Notes: a model not told the origin generated them from the letters alone. DNA of 64,000 nucleotides from Altererythrobacter rubellus (GCF_030284385.1 NZ_CP127221.1:1-64000), one strand, 5' to 3'. Positions 25,820 through 34,988 are shown, counted from the stretch's first letter. Program-made: numbers and translations.

Positions 25820-27139
25820 ATGTCTGACGCGATTGATCCGGTTGACCAACCCACCCCGCGCCGCAAGCCCAGAGACCCTGTGACCACAATTAACGGTCGT
25901 CCGATGAAACAGTCTACGCTGATGATGGGCTATGGCTATGACCCGGTGCTGTCCGAAGGTTCGCTGAAAGCACCGATCTTCCTCACCAGCACATTCGCGT
26001 TTGAGAACGCAGCCGCGGGTAAGCGGCATTTTGAAGGCATCACTGGAAAGCGTGAAGGCGGCGCAGAAGGTCTGGTCTATTCACGCTTCAACGCACCCAA
26101 TCAGGAAATCCTCGAGGATCGTCTGGCGATCTGCGACGGCGCAGAAGATGCGCTGAGCTTCTCCAGCGGAATGACCGCCATCGCGATCCTGATGCTGGCC
26201 GCGTGCAAGGCCGGCGATGTGATCGTGCATTCCGGCCCGCTCTATGCAGCAAGCGAAGGCTTTGTCGCCAAAATCATGGCCAAGTACGGCGTGACCTATG
26301 TCGACTTCCCGGCTGGCGCGACCGCTGAAGAGCTGGACGCTGTGATGGCCAAAGCAAAGGCTCAGGCCGAAGCGCAAGGCGGCGAAGTGCCGCTGATCTA
26401 TCTCGAAAGCCCGGCCAACCCCACCAACGCTCTGGTCGATGTCGAAGCAGTCAAAGCCGCGCGCGACATGCACTTCGATGCTGACCGCTGCCCGATTGCC
26501 ATCGACAACACATTCCTTGGCCCCCTTTGGTCGCGTCCGCTGGAGCATGGTGCGGATCTGGTGGTGTACTCTCTGACCAAATATGTCGGCGGCCATTCAG
26601 ACCTCGTCGCAGGCAGCGTTTCCGGCAAGAAGCGCTTCATCGATGCGATCCGTGCGCTGCGCAACACCATGGGCGGTATCGCGGATCCGAACACTGCATG
26701 GATGCTGCTCCGCTCGCTCGAAACGGTCGAACTGCGCATGGAACGCGCCGGCAAGAACGCCGAGAAGGTGTGCGAATTCCTGAAAAGCCATCCCAAGGTG
26801 GAAGGGTTGGGCTATCTCGGCATGATCGAAGACGCGCGCCAACAGGACATTTACGATCGCCATTGCCTCGGCGCGGGTTCCACTTTCAGCGTCTTCATCA
26901 AAGGAGGCGAAGCGGAATGCTTCCGCTTCCTTGACGCACTGAAAGTGGCCAAGCTTGCGGTTAGCCTTGGTGGCACGGAGACGCTCGCCAGCCACCCTGC
27001 ATCAATGACGCACCTATCCGTGCCGGACGAACGCAAGGCCGCGCTTGGCATCACAGAGAACCTTGTTCGCATCAGTATCGGGATCGAAGACCTGGATGAT
27101 CTGATCGCTGACTTCGAACAAGCACTGGCGAAGGTCTGA
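25820..27139 (+). CDS. Cystathionine gamma-synthase/methionine gamma-lyase-family PLP enzyme
   Basis: 439-residue Cys/Met metabolism PLP enzyme. Visible features: VYSRFNAPNQEILEDRLAIC, the SSGMTA cofactor-phosphate loop, IYLESPANPTNALVDVEAV, AIDNTFLGPLWSRPLEHGAD, and the PLP lysine in VYSLTKYVGGHSDLVAG, about residue 255. The C-terminal SLGGTETLASHPASMTH is also diagnostic. Members make cystathionine or homocysteine, or cleave methionine; sequence alone does not decide. Longer than usual (about 390-400) through an N-terminal extension of roughly 35 residues. The preceding structured leader suggests control by a sulfur metabolite. Confidence 0.88.
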   Translation: MSDAIDPVDQPTPRRKPRDPVTTINGRPMKQSTLMMGYGYDPVLSEGSLKAPIFLTSTFAFENAAAGKRHFEGITGKREGGAEGLVYSRFNAPNQEILEDRLAICDGAEDALSFSSGMTAIAILMLAACKAGDVIVHSGPLYAASEGFVAKIMAKYGVTYVDFPAGATAEELDAVMAKAKAQAEAQGGEVPLIYLESPANPTNALVDVEAVKAARDMHFDADRCPIAIDNTFLGPLWSRPLEHGADLVVYSLTKYVGGHSDLVAGSVSGKKRFIDAIRALRNTMGGIADPNTAWMLLRSLETVELRMERAGKNAEKVCEFLKSHPKVEGLGYLGMIEDARQQDIYDRHCLGAGSTFSVFIKGGEAECFRFLDALKVAKLAVSLGGTETLASHPASMTHLSVPDERKAALGITENLVRISIGIEDLDDLIADFEQALAKV

Positions 27140-27179
27140 TTGCTGTCCTACTCTCTCCCCAGGCATTAGGGAGAGAGCT

Positions 27180-28004
27180 ATGGCTGAAACGAAACCGGTA
27201 TTCCTTGTCATCGGCGCGGGCGCCGGTATCGGCGGACACGCTGCTAAGCGCTTTGCGGCGGGCGGCTATCACGCGGTCCTCGCGCGGCGCAGCGATGAAG
27301 ATGGGCTTGCGCGGCTCGTCGGCGAAATAGAGAACGCTGGCGGCAGCGCGTCAGGTGTGTTGCTCAACGCATCGGAGGATGGTGCGATAGAGGACCTGGT
27401 CGCGCGAATCGAAAGCGATATTGGCCCGATTGACAGCGCTCTCTATAATCTAGGCGCGCAAATCGGGAACCGCACGCTGCATGATACGCCGCACAAGACT
27501 TTTGAACTGGGATGGCGGCTCGGCTGCTATGGTGTGTTCCGGCTTGCACACGCAATGTTTCCGGCCATGGTCGAGCGGGGGAAAGGCTCCTTGCTTGTCA
27601 CATCAGCCACCGCAGCGGTTCGCGGTAACGCCGGGCAACACAGCCATGCGGCAGCAATGGGCGGGCGGCGCATGCTGTGCCAGACGCTGAACGCCGAATT
27701 CGGCCCGCAAGGCGTCCACGTTGCGCATGTCGTGGTCGATGGCCCGGTTCGTTCGCCTGACACGCTGGTCAAACTGCTCGGCGACAAATGGGATGCATTC
27801 GAAGCGGCCAAAGGCGAAGAAGGGATCATCGACCCCGCCGTACTGGCGGAAACGTACTGGCACCTGGCGCAGCAACCACGCAATTGCTGGTCGCATGAGC
27901 TGGATGTGCGACCGTTCAACGATGTGCCGTGGTGGAATGACAATCCCGATCCGACGATCAATTCGCGGGCCGGAAAGCCGGGATTTGCTGGGCCGGGGGA
28001 GTAG
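27180..28004 (+). CDS. SDR-family protein lacking the usual catalytic Tyr and Lys
   Basis: 274 residues with an SDR Rossmann fold: cofactor motif GAGAGIGG (residues 12-19), YNLGAQIGNRTL in place of NNAG, and Ser142 in SLLVTSATAAVRG. Where Tyr-x3-Lys is expected, the sequence reads HSHAAAMGGRR, with His156 and Met160. The protein may therefore be a non-canonical reductase or a binding protein. The C-terminal third has WWNDNPDPTINSR, unusual for the family. It starts 40 bp after the PLP enzyme and may form an operon with it. Confidence 0.8.
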   Translation: MAETKPVFLVIGAGAGIGGHAAKRFAAGGYHAVLARRSDEDGLARLVGEIENAGGSASGVLLNASEDGAIEDLVARIESDIGPIDSALYNLGAQIGNRTLHDTPHKTFELGWRLGCYGVFRLAHAMFPAMVERGKGSLLVTSATAAVRGNAGQHSHAAAMGGRRMLCQTLNAEFGPQGVHVAHVVVDGPVRSPDTLVKLLGDKWDAFEAAKGEEGIIDPAVLAETYWHLAQQPRNCWSHELDVRPFNDVPWWNDNPDPTINSRAGKPGFAGPGE

Positions 28005-28052
28005 ACTTAGCTAATGTCTGGTTTTGGGGTGGGAAGTGGACCTTGGATTAAG

Positions 28053-28140
28053 TCGTCACCCCGGCGAACGCCGGGGTCCAGCTATGGTCGAAGAAATACC
28101 CCAAAATCGACTGGATTCCGGCCTTCGCCGGAATGGCGAC
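28053..28140. repeat. Intergenic palindromic repeat with two nested hairpins
   Basis: Two arms, each a hairpin (CCCCGGCGAACGCCGGGG and TTCCGGCCTTCGCCGGAA), lie in imperfect inverted orientation 30 bases apart, with outer ends GTCGTCACC and GGCGAC. This is the architecture of REP/BIME-like elements; similar GCC-GGAAT motifs are scattered in many sphingomonad genomes. It also could act as a terminator for the preceding SDR gene. Confidence 0.7.
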
Positions 28141-28169
28141 CTTTGGGTCGTTAGCGGACATTTGAACAT

Positions 28170-28703
28170 TCAGCCCCGCCATTCGCGCCGTTCTTCGCCG
28201 ACTTTCAGAACTTCGTACGCGATCTGAAGTTTCTGGAACTCGGTGGCGGCCTCCTTGTCACCCGGCTTCACATCGGGATGCACGAGTTTCGCCTTCTCGC
28301 GGTAAGCCTTCTTGATCGCGGCGAAATCGGCATCCGCTTCCAGTTCCAGCAGTTCCAATGCGCGCATTTCATCCGCGCTGCGCGAGCCATCGCCAGCCCC
28401 GCCCCAGCCATAGTGGGAGGCTTCGGCATAGCCTTCGCTCTGCTGCCGCTCGGCCTTGGCACGTTCGGCCTTCTGCTCTTTGTCGAGGCCTTCGAAATAA
28501 TCCCAGCCCTTGTTGTATTCCGCAGCATGCGCCTGACAGAAATACCACCGGTCGGGGCTATTCGGAGACTTCGGCGCCGGGCAATCGCCACGCTCCTCAC
28601 ACCCATGGCGATCGCACAGGCGTACCGTTGTCGCCTCACGCGAGTCATTATATCCGCGCCAGCGCGGAAAACCCCAGTCGTTGGATCGGCGCGGCTTAGG
28701 CAT
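28170..28703 (-). CDS. J-domain protein with C-terminal DnaJ domain
   Basis: 177 residues. The J domain is C-terminal (about 112-172): LELLELEADADFAAIKKAYR, then the HPD motif in KLVHPDVKPGDKEAATEFQK, then LQIAYEVL. The N-terminal half has a Cys-rich part (LCDRHGCEERGDCPAP, YFCQAHAAEYNKGWDYFEGL) that could bind zinc. It is expected to stimulate an Hsp70. The layout, J domain last, is typical of an alphaproteobacterial family of unassigned role. It is convergent with the SDR gene across the palindromic repeat. Confidence 0.87.
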   Translation of the reverse strand: MPKPRRSNDWGFPRWRGYNDSREATTVRLCDRHGCEERGDCPAPKSPNSPDRWYFCQAHAAEYNKGWDYFEGLDKEQKAERAKAERQQSEGYAEASHYGWGGAGDGSRSADEMRALELLELEADADFAAIKKAYREKAKLVHPDVKPGDKEAATEFQKLQIAYEVLKVGEERREWRG

Positions 28704-28866
28704 CCGCGTACGCGCAGTTTGCAGTTTGTCGGACTGGCATGGACTCTAGTCTAGGGATGGTTGCTGCCAATGGAAAGGTGTGGGAACCAATTTCAAATTG
28801 AAATGTTGCATTGCAATAGATCGTTCACAATTTGCAGCTATCCGGCTGCGCGAAGATATGAGAACC

Positions 28867-29037
28867 ATGAGCAAACAACTCGCCATTTCCAGCACGTTTT
28901 CAACGTTCGCGCTTGCCGCGATGGCTTTGCTTTGGTCACCGGACCAGGTTGGGCCCCATTGGGCTGAAACGCAAGTGCCCGTGCAGGCCGAGACGTTAAC
29001 GCTCGACCTGCCGGTGCCGTCGCTATTCCGCGACTAA
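28867..29037 (+). CDS. Small secreted or membrane-anchored protein, unknown
   Basis: 56 residues from the ATG at 28867 (or 59 from 28858). A hydrophobic stretch (STFSTFALAAMALLWSP) suggests a signal or anchor, then a short tail (QVPVQAETLTLDLPVPSLF). I do not recognise a family. Location between the J-domain gene and the convergent pal terminus and the signal-like N-terminus support it modestly. Confidence 0.4.
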   Translation: MSKQLAISSTFSTFALAAMALLWSPDQVGPHWAETQVPVQAETLTLDLPVPSLFRD

Positions 29038-29038
29038 T

Positions 29039-29560
29039 CTAATTGATCACTACGCTGACCGCGCGGCGGTTTTGCGCCCATGCTTCTGGCGTTGAAGCCA
29101 GGGCAACGGGGCGTTCCTTGCCGTAGCTGACCGTTGAGATACGGTCTGCGTTTACACCAATGCTAACGAGGTAATTCTTCGCTGAATTGGCGCGGCGTTC
29201 ACCTAAAGCCAGGTTATATTCGCGCGTGCCGCGCTCGTCAGCATGACCTTCTACGGTGATGCGGATCTGGGGATAGCGGCTAAGATACTGAGCTTGTGCT
29301 TGCAAAGCTGCAGCATCCACGCTGTCAATATTGAAGCGATCAGTATCGAAGAAAATGACATTCTGGCCATTCACCGCGTCTTCGAAATGCGCTTGGCTGC
29401 CCACCGTAGGCCCGGTTGGAGCTGGTGCCGTAGCCGGACCTGTTGCCGGCGCAGTTGTGCTTAGCGGCGGCGGCGGAAGCTCCTCCGGCGCCTTTTTCGC
29501 GCAAGCAGCCAAAGTGGTAGCTGATGCCAGCAGAATCACAGTTGCAAAACGTTTGTTCAT
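29039..29560 (-). CDS. pal: Peptidoglycan-associated lipoprotein Pal
   Basis: 173 residues. The lipobox LAAC follows a signal peptide (ATVILLASATT). A Pro/Ala/Thr linker leads to the OmpA-like domain (about 60-173): VIFFDTDRFNIDS, ITVEGHADERGTREYNLALG and RRANSAKNYLVSIGV, the diaminopimelate-binding signature of Pal. It tethers the outer membrane to peptidoglycan and works with TolB during constriction. It is the last gene of the tol-pal operon, 62 bp after tolB. Confidence 0.95.
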   Translation of the reverse strand: MNKRFATVILLASATTLAACAKKAPEELPPPPLSTTAPATGPATAPAPTGPTVGSQAHFEDAVNGQNVIFFDTDRFNIDSVDAAALQAQAQYLSRYPQIRITVEGHADERGTREYNLALGERRANSAKNYLVSIGVNADRISTVSYGKERPVALASTPEAWAQNRRAVSVVIN

Positions 29561-29622
29561 TGTTGTTTCCTCTCAGGAAATTGGGGAGTCTTGCCTACCT
29601 ATAATAACACAAAAGAAGAGTA

Positions 29623-31026
29623 TCAGGGGAGAATTGGTCCCCAGGCTGGATCTGACGCATCCACCGGTGTCGGAAGCCTCCTTTCATTGCGACCTGTCAG
29701 GTCGACTTGCCACAGGCCTGACCGGCCAGAATTCCGCTCCGTTCTGAAGAACTGAATGATGCGACCATTGGGTGCCCAGGTCGGCCCTTCGTCCTGCCAA
29801 CCACTGGTCAAAACGCGCAGATTGCGGCCATTTGGGCTCATGATCGCGATATTGAAGTCGCCCGCGATCCGCGTAAACGCGATCTGGTCACCGCGCGGGC
29901 TCCATTCGGGGTTAGCGCAACGTCCGCCAGAGAATGTGATGCGGCGCTGGTTGGTGCCATCCGCATTCATCACATAGCATTGCTGGCTGCCCGATCGATC
30001 GCTCTCGAACACGATCTGGCGGCCATCGGGCGAATAGGAACCGCCAATATCAATCCCCGGCGTATCGGTCAGCCGCGTACTGCGGCCACCGCTGGCCGGC
30101 ACGCTGTAAATGTCGGTATTGCCAGCAACCGCCATCGAATAAAGGATAGTGCGCCCGTCCGGGCTCCAGCGCGGCGCGAAGGTCGGGTTGCTGCTTTGCG
30201 TGACCAGCGTCTGCCGCCCTGTGCCGATGTCATAGACATAAAGCCGCGGATTGCCGTCGACATAGGACAGATAGAGCAGCTGCGAGTAGTCGGGCGAATA
30301 ACGAGGTGTGAGCGCGGTCGCGCTGCCCAATGTCAGAAAGCGATGGTTCGCTCCGTCGCTGTCCATGATTGCAAGACGTTTGACGCGGCGATCCTTTGGT
30401 CCGGTTTCGGCGATATATGCAATACGGCTGTCGAAGAAGGGGCTCTCTCCTGTCAGGCGCGCATAGATAATGTCGGAGCATTTGTGTGCGGCACGCCGCC
30501 AGTCGGAGGGTGGGACAACCCAACCTTCGCGAACCAGTTCATCCTGCAGAGCAACATCATAGAGGTAGCACCCGACCACCAATCGCCCGTCAGCACGGGC
30601 GCGGACATAGCCATGTACCAGCATTTCCGCGCCGCGCCCGCGCCAATTGCCCCACGCGGGGTCTGTGATCTGCGCGAAGGCGGGCTGAGGCAAGCGCGCC
30701 GGGCCGATGGGTTGGAACAGGCCGTTGTTCTGCAGGTTCGCAGTGATCACATTTGCGATCTCTACGCCAAGTGCAGCGGTGCCGCGCGAATTGGCAGGCG
30801 TCGCCACATCGCGATCTGCCGCAAACCCCGGGATGGCAATCGACAGATCCGCCCAATCGCTTTCGTCGGTGACAGTAAAGACCAGGCCGCCCTCGGCATC
30901 CTCGCCCGAGGCTTCTGTACCGGTGGTTTCCACCTGACCACCCTCTGGCGCTGGTTGGCCAAGGTCCTGATCCTGCGCCGCCAGCGGCGCTGCCAGGAAT
31001 GCGAGAACGAAAATCCATTTCTTCAT
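29623..31026 (-). CDS. tolB: Tol-Pal system protein TolB
   Basis: 467-residue periplasmic beta-propeller protein. Signal peptide MKKWIFVLAFLAAPLAAQ. The N-terminal domain (about 50-190) is followed by six WD/PD40-like blades, such as TALTPRYSPDYSQLLYLSYV, TFAPRWSPDGRTILYS, DIGGSYSPDGRQIVFESD, and CANPEWSPRGDQIAFTR. It binds Pal and is recycled by TolA. Its ATG overlaps the tolA stop by four bases, showing tight coupling. Confidence 0.95.
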   Translation of the reverse strand: MKKWIFVLAFLAAPLAAQDQDLGQPAPEGGQVETTGTEASGEDAEGGLVFTVTDESDWADLSIAIPGFAADRDVATPANSRGTAALGVEIANVITANLQNNGLFQPIGPARLPQPAFAQITDPAWGNWRGRGAEMLVHGYVRARADGRLVVGCYLYDVALQDELVREGWVVPPSDWRRAAHKCSDIIYARLTGESPFFDSRIAYIAETGPKDRRVKRLAIMDSDGANHRFLTLGSATALTPRYSPDYSQLLYLSYVDGNPRLYVYDIGTGRQTLVTQSSNPTFAPRWSPDGRTILYSMAVAGNTDIYSVPASGGRSTRLTDTPGIDIGGSYSPDGRQIVFESDRSGSQQCYVMNADGTNQRRITFSGGRCANPEWSPRGDQIAFTRIAGDFNIAIMSPNGRNLRVLTSGWQDEGPTWAPNGRIIQFFRTERNSGRSGLWQVDLTGRNERRLPTPVDASDPAWGPILP

Positions 31027-31793
31027 CGGGATAGGTTCCTATCGAAACGCGCGCCCCGGATCGACTTCCAGGCGTTGTAATACTCGGCGGGCAGGTCAAA
31101 CGGCGCGGCGAGCTGCACCGCGCGGATTGCCCGTTCTGCATGTAGTCCGGCTTGCGGGCGATTGGAGGCATTGATGCCGGACTGGCGCAGTACACGCGGA
31201 CGCCCCGCCAAAGTGCCGTCTTCATTGAGGTTGAAAGCCAATTCCGTCACCAGCAGCTCTGTGTCGACGCCGGACGGCGCATTCCAATGCGGCTTGATCT
31301 GGCGTGACAATGCCTGAATCAGGCTCGCTTGCGCGATTCGGCCGATTTGGTCAGCAGGAATGCGATTATCATCCGACGAGCTGTCAGAGCCTGCACCTTC
31401 AAGAAAATTCTCGCCAACTTGGGTGCCGGTTGCCTGGCGCGGGGGTGTTTCTGCGGCTTGCCTCGGTTGCTGTGTGACGGCTGCTCGTGAATTGTTGGTC
31501 GGTGGCGGCTCACGGGTTGGCTTCGTGGATGCCTCGCCATCCGATTGCTCAACTGGCGCTTGCACTTCATCTGACACAGTCGGCGCCATCGTGGCGCGGC
31601 TATCGGGCGCGATTTCTGGTGCGGTTGAGCTCAAGGAAACATCGGTGGCCAGACTGACAGTCATCCGCTCCGGAATTTCGAAGGGATCGCTGGGGCCGGG
31701 CTGGAACAACAGCACGGCAGCAACCGCAAGGTGCAAGCCGACAGCGACGCCAAGGCCCCATTTCTCGTCTTGTCGAAGTGCTCTGGTTTCCAT
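31023..31793 (-). CDS. tolA: TolA-like cell-envelope protein
   Basis: 256 residues. One N-terminal membrane span (WGLGVAVGLHLAVAAVLLF) is followed by a Pro/Thr/Glu-rich central region (about 60-140), then a TonB/TolA-type C-terminal domain starting at QASLIQALSRQIKPHWNAP. It spans the periplasm to link TolQR to TolB and Pal. The middle is disordered rather than the long Ala/Lys helix of enteric TolA, as is common in alphaproteobacteria. Position in the operon supports the call. Confidence 0.88.
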   Translation of the reverse strand: METRALRQDEKWGLGVAVGLHLAVAAVLLFQPGPSDPFEIPERMTVSLATDVSLSSTAPEIAPDSRATMAPTVSDEVQAPVEQSDGEASTKPTREPPPTNNSRAAVTQQPRQAAETPPRQATGTQVGENFLEGAGSDSSSDDNRIPADQIGRIAQASLIQALSRQIKPHWNAPSGVDTELLVTELAFNLNEDGTLAGRPRVLRQSGINASNRPQAGLHAERAIRAVQLAAPFDLPAEYYNAWKSIRGARFDRNLSR

Positions 31794-31807
31794 GACAATC
31801 GGGTAAA

Positions 31808-32254
31808 CTATGGCGCTGATTGTGAACTGTTAGTGACCAGCGAGATCGAGCTGAACCCGGCCCGGTTCAACTCACCCATCACCGCCATCACCCGGGCGTA
31901 TTGCAATGTCCTGTCACCGCGGAGCACGATCACTGGCTCATTCCCTGCCTGACCGCGATCAATCGCTGCCAGCGCATCGGGCAACCCGCCGGTCTCCACC
32001 CGCTCGTTCCCGATAAAGATCGTGCCCGTCGGATCGATGCTGATCGTCACCTGATCGGGTTGCTGGTCGATCGGGTTCGCCCGGCTATCGGGCAGATCCA
32101 CGGGAACACCCGAGGCAAGTAGCGGCGCTGTGACCATAAAGATGATCAGCAACACCAGCATCACATCCACGAAAGGTGTGACGTTGATCTCTGCCATAAG
32201 CGCGCGGCGAGAACGCCGCCCTGACCTGCCGGAAGAGGAAACCGACATACCCAC
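31808..32254 (-). CDS. tolR: TolR, ExbD-family proton-channel subunit
   Basis: 148 residues. After a basic cytoplasmic start (SGRSGRRSRRALMAEINVTP), a single span FVDVMLVLLIIFMVTAPLL contains the family's essential Asp (VDVML). The periplasmic domain follows. Works with TolQ to harvest the proton gradient. The frame starts at a GTG (32254) that overlaps the tolQ stop; the ATG at 32248 is an equally good start. Confidence 0.95.
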   Translation of the reverse strand: MGMSVSSSGRSGRRSRRALMAEINVTPFVDVMLVLLIIFMVTAPLLASGVPVDLPDSRANPIDQQPDQVTISIDPTGTIFIGNERVETGGLPDALAAIDRGQAGNEPVIVLRGDRTLQYARVMAVMGELNRAGFSSISLVTNSSQSAP

Positions 32255-32952
32255 TATGCTTTGTCCAGCTCGTGACTAAGGCTGGCATGGAACTTGTCAG
32301 CAAAGCGGTGCAGCTTGGCCTCGTAGCGGTTCACGCGGTCGCTCAAGCGGTTGTATGCGATCACAGCGGGGATCGCAGCGAACAGGCCGATAGCGGTCGC
32401 AAACAGCGCCTCGGCAATGCCCGGCGCCACCACGGCCAACGAAGAACTTTCCTGCATGCCGATCTGGAAGAAGCTGTTCATGATGCCCCAAACGGTACCG
32501 AACAAGCCGACAAAGGGCGCAACGGAACCAGTGGTGGCCAGAAAACCCAAGCGGGTGGAGAGATCATCCGCCTCTTGCGCAACCTGGCTTTCCATCATTC
32601 CGGCTAGCCTGCTGCGGGTACCTTCCCGGTCCACCGGCGGATGTTGTGTCGAACGCTTCCATTCATTGATCCCGGCAGCGGCGACACGCGCTGGCGGCAA
32701 ATCCTTGCGCGCCCGGCCAGATGTCAGGCTGTCGAATTCCTCGGCCTGCCAAAAATCGGCTTCGAAGTCGCTGCTGCGACGCTCCAGCTTACCCATGCGC
32801 AGGCTGAAGGAAACGATAATCGTCCAAACCCAGATGCTGGCCAAGATCAGTCCAATCATCACGGCTTGCACCACAATGTCGGCTTGCAAGAACAGTTCGA
32901 GCGGGTTGAGCCGGGCAGGCGCTGCAGCCAACAGGTTGAGCGAAAGTGTCAT
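32254..32952 (-). CDS. tolQ: TolQ, ExbB-family proton-channel subunit
   Basis: 232 residues with three membrane spans: VVQAVMIGLILASIWVWTII, then GSVAPFVGLFGTVWGIMNSF and GIAEALFATAIGLFAAIPAV, the last two carrying the conserved TolQ/MotA motifs. Five TolQ subunits surround TolR. The start overlaps the ybgC stop by four bases (ATGA), and tolR begins at its stop. Confidence 0.95.
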   Translation of the reverse strand: MTLSLNLLAAAPARLNPLELFLQADIVVQAVMIGLILASIWVWTIIVSFSLRMGKLERRSSDFEADFWQAEEFDSLTSGRARKDLPPARVAAAGINEWKRSTQHPPVDREGTRSRLAGMMESQVAQEADDLSTRLGFLATTGSVAPFVGLFGTVWGIMNSFFQIGMQESSSLAVVAPGIAEALFATAIGLFAAIPAVIAYNRLSDRVNRYEAKLHRFADKFHASLSHELDKA

Positions 32953-33428
32953 GCGAGATTATCTTCCATGAAATTGACAAAGGCGGTACGCCATTCAGCC
33001 GGTTGGCGGCGCGGCCTTCCGTCAAGAGAGATGAAGCCAACGCGCAAGCTGGCTTCGCAAAGCAATTCATCGCCGCGCATCGCGCGCTGATGCATGCGGC
33101 AACTCGCTGCGCCCAATTCTGTGCACGTCGTTTCGATCACCACGTCGTCACCAAGTTTGGCCGGGCGCAGATATTTGAGGTTGATTTCAGAGACCGCATA
33201 AGCGCCGCCATCTTCCCCTCTGGCCCCTGCTTCGATTACTTCGCGCTGATCAATCTTTAGCATGCGCAAAAGGTCGCTGCGGGCACGTTCGAACCAACGC
33301 AAATAGTTCGCGTGATAGGTGATCCCCGACAGGTCTGTGTCTTCGTAATAGACACGCACCGCATAAAGATGCTGCGCACCGTCAAAAACGCCGCCAGGGA
33401 AAACAGGTTTAACCATCAAGGAAGCCAC
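32949..33428 (-). CDS. ybgC: YbgC-type acyl-CoA thioesterase
   Basis: 159-residue hotdog-fold thioesterase, normally the first gene of tol-pal operons. The active-site motif VYYEDTDLSGITYHANYLRW (Asp in EDTD) is near residues 27-46, and the helix RWFERARSDLLRM follows. It likely hydrolyses short acyl-CoA or acyl-ACP in phospholipid metabolism linked to envelope assembly. No promoter could be fixed in the 89-bp gap to hinT. Confidence 0.93.
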   Translation of the reverse strand: MASLMVKPVFPGGVFDGAQHLYAVRVYYEDTDLSGITYHANYLRWFERARSDLLRMLKIDQREVIEAGARGEDGGAYAVSEINLKYLRPAKLGDDVVIETTCTELGAASCRMHQRAMRGDELLCEASLRVGFISLDGRPRRQPAEWRTAFVNFMEDNLA

Positions 33429-33517
33429 CTAAAGCAAAGGGGATTCGCTGCAAAGTGCCCATTTGCTCTGCACGCCTGAACGACGGCAAACCGAGTCTGA
33501 CATACGATCAATAGTGA

Positions 33518-33895
33518 TCAGCGCGCCAGCATGGGCCCTAACGGGTGCCCACCAAAGATGTGAACATGCAGATGCGGGACTTCCTGATGGCCATGCCCGC
33601 CAATATTAGCGAGCAGGCGATACCCCGGCTCCACCAGCCCTTTCGCGCGGGCAACTTCGCCCACCGCACGCACGAAGCCTGCGATCTCTTCCGCAGGCGC
33701 ATTGGCGGAGAAATCATCCCAACTGACATACCGCCCCTTGGGAATGACCAGTGTGTGAATGTCCGCCTGCGGGTTGATGTCTTCAAATGCATAGGCCCAT
33801 TCGTCTTCATAGACTTTTTTGGACGGAATCTCACCGCGCAGGATCTTCGCGAAGATGTTTGTGTCATCATAAGGCTGCGTTGCATCGATGGGCAT
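33518..33895 (-). CDS. HIT-family nucleotide-binding hydrolase (HinT-like)
   Basis: 125 residues. The histidine triad is in HLHVHIFGG near residues 108-116, preceded by YRLLANIGGHGHQEVPHLHV (Gly-rich loop). N-terminal NIFAKILRGEIPSKKVYEDE is typical. Members hydrolyse adenosine phosphoramidates and acyl-adenylates. It begins two bases after the hisE stop, so it is co-transcribed with the his genes. Confidence 0.93.
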   Translation of the reverse strand: MPIDATQPYDDTNIFAKILRGEIPSKKVYEDEWAYAFEDINPQADIHTLVIPKGRYVSWDDFSANAPAEEIAGFVRAVGEVARAKGLVEPGYRLLANIGGHGHQEVPHLHVHIFGGHPLGPMLAR

Positions 33896-33897
33896 TG

Positions 33898-34212
33898 CTA
33901 CTCGCTCCTGCTCGCTTTCTCTTCGATTCCGGAGGTGCCTTCGCGCCGGTCAAGCTCGGCCATCACTTCCCCCAGCGTAATACGTCGGGCTTGCAACAGC
34001 ACCAGCAAGTGGAAGATCAGGTCCGCTGCCTCTCCCACCACTTCTTCGCGACTGCCCGAAAGGGCGGCGATCACAGTTTCAACGGCTTCTTCACCCAGCT
34101 TTTGCGCGATCTTCTCAATCCCGGCAGCGTTGAGTTTCGCGACATAGCTGGCGTCTGGTGAAGCGGCTTTGCGCTCTGCAATCACTTGCTCAAGACGTGT
34201 CAAAGTTTCCAT
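33898..34212 (-). CDS. hisE: Phosphoribosyl-ATP diphosphatase HisE
   Basis: 104 residues. Second step of histidine synthesis, cleaving PR-ATP to PR-AMP. Visible motifs: KIAQKLGEEAVETVIAALSG and EVVGEAADLIFHLLVLLQAR, with Glu residues that bind magnesium. Length is normal. It follows hisF by 14 bp; hisI is not in the window. Confidence 0.95.
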   Translation of the reverse strand: METLTRLEQVIAERKAASPDASYVAKLNAAGIEKIAQKLGEEAVETVIAALSGSREEVVGEAADLIFHLLVLLQARRITLGEVMAELDRREGTSGIEEKASRSE

Positions 34213-34226
34213 GCCATTGTTCTCGC

Positions 34227-34988
34227 TTAAACGCCGCGCGCGGGCAAGCCTGCTGCGCGTAAGGCAGCATGTGCTTCTGATATCGAATAGGTTCCGAAGT
34301 GGAAAATGCTGGCGGCCAGCACTGCGCTGGCGTGCCCCAATGTTACACCCTCAACCAGGTGATCCAGCGTGCCCACACCGCCGCTGGCGACCACAGGAAC
34401 ATTGACGCAATCGGCAATCTCGCGGATCAGCGCCAGATCGTAGCCCGCTTGAGTGCCGTCACCATCCATCGATGTTACCAGCAGCTCTCCCGCGCCCAAT
34501 TCGGCGAGTTTCTGAGCATGCTCAACCGCATCAATGCCGGTCGGCTTGCGCCCACCATGCGTGTAAATCTGCCATCCGGCACCTGTGCGCCGTGCATCCA
34601 CGCTGGCGACCATGCACTGGCTGCCGAATTTCTCTGCAATATCGGCGACCAGTTCAGGCCGCGAAACCGCCGCGCTATTCACAGCCACCTTGTCTGCACC
34701 CGCAAGCAGCAGCGCGCGCGCATCCTCAACCGTGCGCACCCCGCCGCCCACGGTCAGCGGCATGAAGCACACTTCGGCTGTGCGCCGGACAATGTCGAGC
34801 AGCGTCCCGCGCCCTTCGTGGCTGGCTGAAATATCCAGGAAACATAGCTCGTCTGCGCCCGCTTCGTCATAGGCTTTGGCCTGCTCGACCGGATCGCCAG
34901 CATCCTTCAGATCGACAAAGTTGACGCCTTTGACCACCCGCCCATCGGCAACGTCCAAACATGGGATGACGCGGATACGGACGGTCAT
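34227..34988 (-). CDS. hisF: Imidazole glycerol phosphate synthase cyclase subunit HisF
   Basis: 253-residue TIM barrel that, with HisH, forms IGP and AICAR from PRFAR. Motifs: [19 protein letters not shown] at the N-terminus (catalytic Asp in CLDVADGR), [20 protein letters not shown], and [18 protein letters not shown] with the second catalytic Asp. Overlaps the hisA stop by four bases. Confidence 0.97.
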   Translation of the reverse strand: MTVRIRVIPCLDVADGRVVKGVNFVDLKDAGDPVEQAKAYDEAGADELCFLDISASHEGRGTLLDIVRRTAEVCFMPLTVGGGVRTVEDARALLLAGADKVAVNSAAVSRPELVADIAEKFGSQCMVASVDARRTGAGWQIYTHGGRKPTGIDAVEHAQKLAELGAGELLVTSMDGDGTQAGYDLALIREIADCVNVPVVASGGVGTLDHLVEGVTLGHASAVLAASIFHFGTYSISEAHAALRAAGLPARGV

